NCBI GenBank assembly: GCA_050246595.1
Contig: JBFWVT010000002.1
Span: 1 to 64,000, forward strand
Length of the DNA: 64,000 nt
Direction: 5' to 3'
Origin: DATARH01 sp050246595
GTDB taxonomy: Bacteria > Pseudomonadota > Alphaproteobacteria > ATCC43930 > CGMCC-115725
The notes beneath the pieces were generated by a model. The model ran no database searches. It was not told the origin of the DNA and saw only the letters and a program-made list of their open reading frames with translations. The translations under genes and the position numbers were made by a program. This document shows positions 58,910-64,000 of the stretch, in pieces (the first letter of the stretch is position 1; every line of letters begins with the position of its first letter).

Positions 58910-60093
58910 GACAAGGCTCCGTTTGGTTGCAGCACCACCTTGATGCACCCGTCCTGCTTGTCGCGGAACGTCTTGTACATCTCCGGTCCCTTGTCGAGCG
59001 GAACCCGGTGCGTGATGACAAAGGACGGGTCGATCTGCCCGTCGAGGATGCGGCGCAGCAGATCGTCGGTCCAGCGGTTGACGTGGGTCTGCCCGGTGCG
59101 GATCGTCAGCCCCTTGTTCATCACGGCACCAAACGGGAATTTGTCGAGCAGCCCGCCATAGACGCCGGGCACCGACAGCGTCCCGGCCGGCCGGCAGACA
59201 TAGATCATCTCGCGCAGCACATGCGGCCGGTCGGTCTCCAGCATCATCGCCTGCTTGGCGCGGTCGTACATCGAGTCGATCGTACCGGTCGCGTGCGCTT
59301 CGAGCCCGACCGCGTCGATGCATTTCTCCGGCCCCTTGCCGCCGGTCAGTTCGTTGAGGCGCGCGACGGTGCTTTCCTTTTCGAAATTTATCGCAATCGC
59401 GCCGGCCGCTTCGGCCATCGACAGACGCTCGGGCAGCCGGTCGATCGCGACGACCTGCTTCGCGCCCAACAGGATCGCGCTGCGGATCGCCATCTGCCCG
59501 ACGGGGCCGCAGCCCCACACCGCGACCGTGTCGGTCGGCTGAATGTCGCACTGCACCGCGCCCTGCCAGCCGGTCGGGAGAATATCGCTGAGAAACAGCA
59601 GCTTATCGTCGGGGATGCCGTCGGGCACCTTGATGTGCGTCGTGTCGGCGAACGGCACGCGCAGATATTCGGCCTGCCCGCCGGCGTATCCGCCGGTCAG
59701 ATGCGAGTAGCCGAACAGCCCCGCTGTGCCGTGCCCGAACGCGGCGTCGGCCAGCTTCTTGTTGCGGTTGGTGCGCTCGCAGACCGAGAAATTGCCGCGC
59801 CGGCACTGCTCGCATTCGCCGCAGATGATTGTGAACGGGATGACGACGCGGTCGCCGATCTTGAGCTTGTGTTTCGCGCCGGGGCCGACCTCGACGATCT
59901 CGCCCATCGTCTCGTGACCCATGATGTCGCCCTTCTTCATCGCGGGGATGAAGTGATCGAACAGGTGAAGATCGGAGCCGCAGATCGCGCAGCTCGTCAC
60001 CTTGATGATGGCGTCGCGGTCGGCTTCGATTTTTGGGTCCGGAACCGTGTCGCAGCGGATATCCGCGGTGCCGTGCCACACCAGGGCTTTCAT
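58906..60093 (-). CDS. Zinc-dependent alcohol/formaldehyde-type dehydrogenase
   Basis: A 395-residue medium-chain dehydrogenase. The catalytic zinc ligands are in SCAICGSDLHLFDHFIPAMK and GHETMGEIVEVG; the structural zinc loop is CGECEQCRRGNFSVCE; the NAD-binding GxGxxG variant is VAVWGCGPVGQMAIRSAIL. The long middle region (ECIDAVGLEAHATG, RAKQAMMLETDRPHVLREMI) is typical of glutathione-independent formaldehyde dehydrogenase-like enzymes. The start ATG 60093 is preferred to the open frame at 60252 because MKALVWHG is the family start. First gene of the 60093-57731 operon. Confidence 0.88.
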   Translation of the reverse strand: MKALVWHGTADIRCDTVPDPKIEADRDAIIKVTSCAICGSDLHLFDHFIPAMKKGDIMGHETMGEIVEVGPGAKHKLKIGDRVVIPFTIICGECEQCRRGNFSVCERTNRNKKLADAAFGHGTAGLFGYSHLTGGYAGGQAEYLRVPFADTTHIKVPDGIPDDKLLFLSDILPTGWQGAVQCDIQPTDTVAVWGCGPVGQMAIRSAILLGAKQVVAIDRLPERLSMAEAAGAIAINFEKESTVARLNELTGGKGPEKCIDAVGLEAHATGTIDSMYDRAKQAMMLETDRPHVLREMIYVCRPAGTLSVPGVYGGLLDKFPFGAVMNKGLTIRTGQTHVNRWTDDLLRRILDGQIDPSFVITHRVPLDKGPEMYKTFRDKQDGCIKVVLQPNGALS

Positions 60094-60322
60094 GCGGCTC
60101 TCCATAAACGCGAAACCTGTCCGACGAAGCCCGTCCGACACGGCGCGGGGGTTGATGCGCGTCAGCGCGGGCGGCTGACCGAAGCAACGCGATGCATAAA
60201 GGGCCGGTTCCCCCGCCGGCGAAGAGAATGAACGGCGATAATCACAGATCAAGCGGGAGGGGCACGGGACGGTGTGCCGCCCGTGTCGGCAGGTGTTCTT
60301 GAAAAAGAGGTCGAAACCTGCC
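60094..60322. other. Intergenic region upstream of the dehydrogenase operon
   Basis: About 230 bp with no supported gene. It holds the promoter region of the operon reading left from 60093 and the 3' flank of the isocitrate lyase-like gene. Confidence 0.4.
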
Positions 60323-61195
60323 TCAGCCCTCGACTTCGTGCAGATATTTCTCTTCGAGCGCGCGCCAGCGCTCGGTGCCGACCGCCTCCTCGCGCTCCTG
60401 GAACGTCGCGAGATCGGCTTCGATGCGGCGCGTGTCGCCGTCCTCCTTCATCGCGCGCAACACGCGTTGCGCGGCGCGGATCGCGGCCCGATGCGTCTGC
60501 GACGGATAGATGCCGAGCCGGAACCCCATGCTCTCCAGCTCGGCGGAAGACAGCATCGGCGTCTTGCCGCCCTCGAACACGTTGACCAGCGCCGGGCCGC
60601 GCACCTGCCGGCCGACCACCCGCAATTCCTCGACGCTCTGCGGCGCCTCGACAAACCCGACATCGGCGCCGGCTTCGAGATAGGAATTGACCCGGTCGAT
60701 CGCGGCCTGCAGCCCTTCGACGGCGCGCGCGTCCGAGCGGGCGATGATGACCATATCGTCATCCCGCCGCGTATCGACTGCGGCCTTGATCTTGCCGATC
60801 ATCTCGGCGCGCGAGATGATCTCCTTCCCCTCGTAATGGCCGCATTTCTTTGGCGCGACCTGGTCCTCGATATGAAATCCGGCGACCCCGGATTTCTCGT
60901 ATTCGCGCAGGGTGCGGATCACGTTGATCGCGTTGCCGTAACCGGTATCGGCGTCGGCGATGACCGGAATCCCGACCGCCTCGACCGTCAGCCCGATAAA
61001 ACGGACGTTTTCGATCATCGTTAAGAGGCCGAGATCGGGGTAGCCGCTGGCGCGCGAATAGCCGCCGCCGGTCAGGTACACCGCATCGAACCCGGCCTGC
61101 TCGACGAGCCGCGCCGTCAGCGTGTCATAGGCGCCCGGCACCATCGTATAGCCGGTGCCGGCGATCAGCTCTCGCAGCGCCTTGCGTGGGGTCAT
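60323..61195 (-). CDS. Isocitrate lyase/PEP mutase superfamily enzyme
   Basis: A 290-residue TIM-barrel enzyme: VPGAYDTLTARLVEQAGFDA, VYLTGGGYSRASGYPDLGLL, IPVIADADTGYGNAINVIRT (Mg-binding DxDTGYG), FHIEDQVAPKKCGHYEGKEI (the KKCGH active-site loop with catalytic Cys), IIARSDARAVEGLQAAIDR and FVEAPQSVEEL. The pattern fits 2-methylisocitrate lyase or carboxyvinyl-carboxyphosphonate mutase-type members; the KKCGH loop favours a lyase. ATG 61195. Pathway not inferable from its neighbours. Confidence 0.88.
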   Translation of the reverse strand: MTPRKALRELIAGTGYTMVPGAYDTLTARLVEQAGFDAVYLTGGGYSRASGYPDLGLLTMIENVRFIGLTVEAVGIPVIADADTGYGNAINVIRTLREYEKSGVAGFHIEDQVAPKKCGHYEGKEIISRAEMIGKIKAAVDTRRDDDMVIIARSDARAVEGLQAAIDRVNSYLEAGADVGFVEAPQSVEELRVVGRQVRGPALVNVFEGGKTPMLSSAELESMGFRLGIYPSQTHRAAIRAAQRVLRAMKEDGDTRRIEADLATFQEREEAVGTERWRALEEKYLHEVEG

Positions 61196-61262
61196 GTCAC
61201 TCTCCCGCCGACAGCAATTCGCGCAACGGCGCGAGCCGCCGCGCTCGGGGTCGGTCGTGGCC

Positions 61263-61688
61263 TCAGTCGCGCCGGTACGGGTAGCAGCGCGAGCGTTCGA
61301 GCGGGATGCCGTAATGCGTCGTCAGCGCGCGGATCGCGTCGCCCTGCTCAGGGTAGGGATCGGCGTTGCCGGGGCCGACGATAATCGGCCGGAAACTGCG
61401 ATCCTCGCGCCCGTTCGGCGGCAGCATCGCGGTCGCCAGCGGCGTGCCGCTGTCGTCGCGCAATGTCAGAAACAGCGGCATCTCGCGCTGGATATGCGCC
61501 TTCAGCCCGATTTCCTGTTCGAAATAGACCTTTGAGATCGGGCGAAAGCTTTGCGCCGCGCGCTCGTATTCCTTGCGGAAATATTTCTCGACAGCGTGGT
61601 GCATCACCTCCGACTCGGCGACCGCCTCGGCCTCGCTCTCGATGCGGAACCAGGTCCTGCCACTCGGAGCGTCGCAAACGTACCGCAT
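61263..61688 (-). CDS. Hypothetical protein (141 aa)
   Basis: A 141-residue soluble protein: RYVCDAPSGRTWFRIESEAE, AVAESEVMHHAVEKYFRKEY, RAAQSFRPISKVYFEQEIGL, KAHIQREMPLFLTLRDDSGT and PLATAMLPPNGREDRSFRPI. Balanced composition and a good context (GGAGGGAGCATG at the start) support a gene. No family is recognised. It precedes the isocitrate lyase-like gene by 67 bp in the same direction and may share its transcript. Confidence 0.6.
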   Translation of the reverse strand: MRYVCDAPSGRTWFRIESEAEAVAESEVMHHAVEKYFRKEYERAAQSFRPISKVYFEQEIGLKAHIQREMPLFLTLRDDSGTPLATAMLPPNGREDRSFRPIIVGPGNADPYPEQGDAIRALTTHYGIPLERSRCYPYRRD

Positions 61689-62209
61689 GCTCCCTCCATA
61701 CTACGATCGTTGTCGCAACCTGCCCTGTCGTGCCCCCTGCCGCGCCCATCGTCCGCGTTGACCGGCTTTCTCGCGGTAGGGCGAACTCCGGAGCAACCAT
61801 TTTGCCGCATCCCTCGTCGTCTCGTCGCCGGTCCTGCGACCGCCGAACGACCTCGCGGAGGCCCCGTCGCTCACCAAAGTCCGGTTCCGCTTCCCTGCCC
61901 TCCAAGGCACCCGGCGCGACTGCCCCGACCGGGACGGCATGTTCGTCCGCGCCGGCAAGACGCGCAAGACCTTCATGCTCTGCATCCGGCGGAACGGCAG
62001 GCGTACCCACGGGGCACCATCCGGAGCTGTCACTTGGTAAAGAGCGTGCGCTTGCGAAAGACGGCCGGCTGCGCCGCCCGGCCGTCTTTCGCCACACCGC
62101 GCAGGCGACACCGGCTGAACAGATTTGTTGACCGCCCCGCGTTGCCCGGTACGATCGGGGGAGATCAGCGCCCGCCTGCTCGACCGGTCGTGCGCCATCC
62201 GGCCAGGGC
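61689..62209. other. Non-coding stretch upstream of the glycosyltransferase
   Basis: About 520 bp. Overlapping GC-rich frames on both strands show no family, start context or consistent codon use, so none is called. It ends with the strong hairpin at 62054-62092. Confidence 0.45.
62054..62092. terminator. Strong 15-bp stem-loop
   Basis: GCGAAAGACGGCCGG (62054-62068) and CCGGCCGTCTTTCGC (62078-62092) pair perfectly around a 9-nt loop. The A/T-rich stem base could act as an intrinsic terminator in either direction, upstream of the glycosyltransferase gene. Confidence 0.7.
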
Positions 62210-63310
62210 ATGCCGCGCAAAATCCTGCATCTTCTGGGGCAGCTTGAGATCGGGGGGCTGGAACGCGCCGCGTTGCGACTGGCCAGCCGCGGCCGGGCGC
62301 TCGGCGGGGACCATTCGCTGCTCCTGTTCGACAAGCCGTTCCGATCGAATGAGCTTGATTTTGCCCCGGGAGAGGTGCCGACGCATTTTATTCCCCGAGG
62401 GCGGGGCGTCGATTGGCGATTTACGGCGAAGCTGGCGAGATTTCTGTCGGAAAGTGGCGTCGAGATCGTCCATGCGCATAATGACGCGGCCATTTTCTAC
62501 GGTGCTGCCGCAACGCTGATTGCCAGGACTCCGGTATCGCTCATCGGGACTTTCGGCACGCGACCCAGCCACACGACTCTCGGCGCCCGATTGCTGACCC
62601 GCTGGGCGACCGGTCGGGCCGCCTACGTTGCGGCCGTTTCGCAAGAACTCAACGACTGGCTCATTACCGCCAAATGGTCGCGCAAATGCATGACGATTCT
62701 TGGCGGCGTGGAGCTGGTTTTGTTTACTCCTCTTGGTCCGGCCGGCGGGTGGCGACAAAAGTTGCGCATTCCGGCTGACGCCTTGCTGGTTGGGCATATC
62801 GGACGCTTTGCTCCGATAAAGCGGCATGAGGATATGTTTCGCGCGGCTCGCCTTCTTGAGCACGCAAAACCGCCGATCTTTTTTGTATTTGCAGGAGACG
62901 GTCCCTTGTTCCAGGAATTTTCCGAGCGCGCCGCCGATATGCCCAATGTCCGGGTCCTGCCCAGCGTTCAAGATGTCCCGGCGCTTCTTCGTAATCTCGA
63001 TATCTTTGTACTCTACTCGGCTCACGAGGGGTGTCCGCAAGCATTGCTGGAAGCGATGGCATGCGGCCGCGCGATCATTGCATCGCATGTTGGCGGCGTA
63101 CCCGAGGTGCTGGAGACGGGTTCCGGCAGCCCCGTCGGGATCACCCTGCCGCCGTTTCGGCCCGATAGGCTCGCCGAGCATATCCGGCGTCTCGCTGCGG
63201 ACAAGGACCTGCGAACCCGATTGGGGGAACGCGCGCAAATCCGCGCGGAAGCATTTTCCTTTGACGAGGAGTGGGATCGGTACGCGGCGTTGTATGACAG
63301 CGCGGGCTAG
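62210..63310 (+). CDS. Glycosyltransferase family 4
   Basis: A 366-residue GT-B glycosyltransferase. The N-terminal ILHLLGQLEIGGLERAALRL and VEIVHAHNDAAIFYGAAATL form the acceptor domain. The donor domain has VGHIGRFAPIKRHEDMFRAA, FVFAGDGPLFQEF, NVRVLPSVQDVPALLRNLDI and the E-x7-E signature in SAHEGCPQALLEAMACGRAI and IASHVGGVPEVLE. It transfers an activated sugar to a lipid or polysaccharide, typically in cell-surface glycan assembly. ATG 62210. It converges with the radical SAM gene, overlapping by 4 bp at the stops. Confidence 0.92.
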   Translation: MPRKILHLLGQLEIGGLERAALRLASRGRALGGDHSLLLFDKPFRSNELDFAPGEVPTHFIPRGRGVDWRFTAKLARFLSESGVEIVHAHNDAAIFYGAAATLIARTPVSLIGTFGTRPSHTTLGARLLTRWATGRAAYVAAVSQELNDWLITAKWSRKCMTILGGVELVLFTPLGPAGGWRQKLRIPADALLVGHIGRFAPIKRHEDMFRAARLLEHAKPPIFFVFAGDGPLFQEFSERAADMPNVRVLPSVQDVPALLRNLDIFVLYSAHEGCPQALLEAMACGRAIIASHVGGVPEVLETGSGSPVGITLPPFRPDRLAEHIRRLAADKDLRTRLGERAQIRAEAFSFDEEWDRYAALYDSAG

Positions 63311-64000
63311 AATTCGGGTGGGCGTGCCCGCAACTGCTTGGCGATCGATCCGAATTCACGGCGGCTCGGCGCGTGCTTCAAGATCCGGCTTTCGCGTTCG
63401 CAATGGCAATTGGGACAGTTCAGAAGAAACGCGTCGCGGGCAGCGTTCCGGTGCTCGGCCGTGAACAGCATTTCGCTGAGTGGTTTCTCGTGCAGATTGC
63501 CGAGCACGAAGGTCACGTAACACAGCTTTACCGTACCGTCCGCCCCGACCCAGATCAGCTTGTGGGCGTCGCATGGCACGGCCATATCCGGACCTTTGAG
63601 CAGCCAGGACGGGATCGATAAAATACTCAGCATCGACTCCCTTATGCGATCCGGCTCCTGCATCTTCAGCTTCACGACCGAGTCCACGAACGTCATTATT
63701 GCGTCTCGATCGCTCGGCTCGAATTGCAGCTCCCGATCCGGCCCCATCGTGAAATAGGGGAGCGAGTAGTGGATCAGGTCTAATTGGACTTCCAGATCGT
63801 AACGGCGGGCGAAATCCCAGGCCTGGGTAAGCGCGTCGGGATTGCAGGATGATCTCGACAGCAGGAAATTTAGCTGTATCGAGATTTCGGAGCCGTACCG
63901 CTCGCGAACAAAGGCGATACTGTCTTCGAGGCGTCGATAGCGGCCGTCACGTTGCACGTACCGATCGTAATCGTCGCCGACGCCATAAAATCCGATAGTC
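63307..64000 (-). CDS. Radical SAM/SPASM-type protein, 5' part outside the window
   Basis: The frame is open from the window end (64000) to 63307. The visible part contains LQFEPSDRDAIMTFVDSVVK, then the C-terminal CDAHKLIWVGADGTVKLCYV with TFVLGNLHEKPLSEML and CPNCHCERESRIL. That is the SPASM/Twitch auxiliary cluster layout (C...G...C...GNL...C..C.C). The radical SAM CxxxCxxC motif must lie upstream of the window. The frame continues past 63957 to the edge, so the ATG-like start there is not real. With a glycosyltransferase next door it may belong to a surface-glycan or peptide-modification cluster. Confidence 0.75.
   Translation of the reverse strand, partial: TIGFYGVGDDYDRYVQRDGRYRRLEDSIAFVRERYGSEISIQLNFLLSRSSCNPDALTQAWDFARRYDLEVQLDLIHYSLPYFTMGPDRELQFEPSDRDAIMTFVDSVVKLKMQEPDRIRESMLSILSIPSWLLKGPDMAVPCDAHKLIWVGADGTVKLCYVTFVLGNLHEKPLSEMLFTAEHRNAARDAFLLNCPNCHCERESRILKHAPSRREFGSIAKQLRARPPEF

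Noticed and set aside
61463..62131. 222-codon plus-strand frame before the glycosyltransferase
   Set aside because: Antisense to the 61263 gene for part of its length, Arg/Ser/Pro-rich, no start context and no family.

Overview
The window looks like the chromosome of a high-GC alphaproteobacterium, possibly from a metagenome assembly because a run of 10 Ns sits inside a repeat. This rests on GC-rich genes with GTG/TTG starts, GC-rich palindromic intergenic repeats, soil-type catabolic genes (Rieske oxygenase, amidohydrolases, phytanoyl-CoA dioxygenase, class III aminotransferase) and alphaproteobacterial element families (DUF3768, DUF932, AlpA/P4-type integrase). No rRNA or core marker fixes the genus.

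Region 1 (1-6397) is a gene graveyard beside a tRNA. It holds an IS630 transposase tail abutting a beheaded flavin monooxygenase, a GNAT-like gene, a peroxidase-related gene, and remnants of a RecD2-type helicase, an IS66 element, a GMC oxidoreductase and an alpha/beta hydrolase. A displaced 3' half of tRNA-Leu(CAA) lies at 5311-5366 and the complete tRNA at 6398-6483.

Region 2 (about 6444-43425) is a ~37 kb integrative element. It is bounded by 41-bp direct repeats that are the 5' half of the same tRNA-Leu, with a tyrosine integrase and an AlpA-like factor at the right end. From left to right it carries: ParDE-like and HicB-like genes; a replication-type HTH gene with 23-bp iterons; a nuclease-STAND NTPase; an IS3 copy; a tight five-gene operon (QueC-like, DUF6884, GIY-YIG-like, nucleoside deoxyribosyltransferase, SIR2-kinase fusion); a second tyrosine recombinase; a large secreted RTX/lipase-like protein with an assembly gap; a recombinase remnant; accessory genes (DUF932, orphan adenine methyltransferase, CHC2 zinc finger protein, DUF3768 operon); a HAD phosphatase next to a HEPN-DeoRC fusion; a transfer block (replication-relaxation protein, two VirD4/HerA-like ATPases, small membrane proteins); and an AT-rich XRE-type gene. 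No mating-pair apparatus or classical relaxase was recognised, so it is better called mobilizable than self-conjugative. Strong hairpins at 41431-41640 are candidate oriT or regulatory DNA.

Region 3 (43426-64000) is ordinary chromosome: ornithine decarboxylase with a long leader, an ABM monooxygenase, PhyH, HtpG, a Rieske oxygenase, two amidohydrolases, an HNH endonuclease, Gfo/Idh dehydrogenase, class III aminotransferase, a MazEF pair, a PfpI-like protein, zinc alcohol dehydrogenase, a PEP mutase/isocitrate lyase family enzyme, a GT4 glycosyltransferase and a radical SAM/SPASM protein cut by the window edge.

The best candidates for undescribed biology are the five-gene 7-deazaguanine/deoxynucleoside/SIR2 operon (14208-18297), the HEPN-DeoRC/HAD pair (30276-32316) and the Mrr-like-STAND protein (9228-12014).
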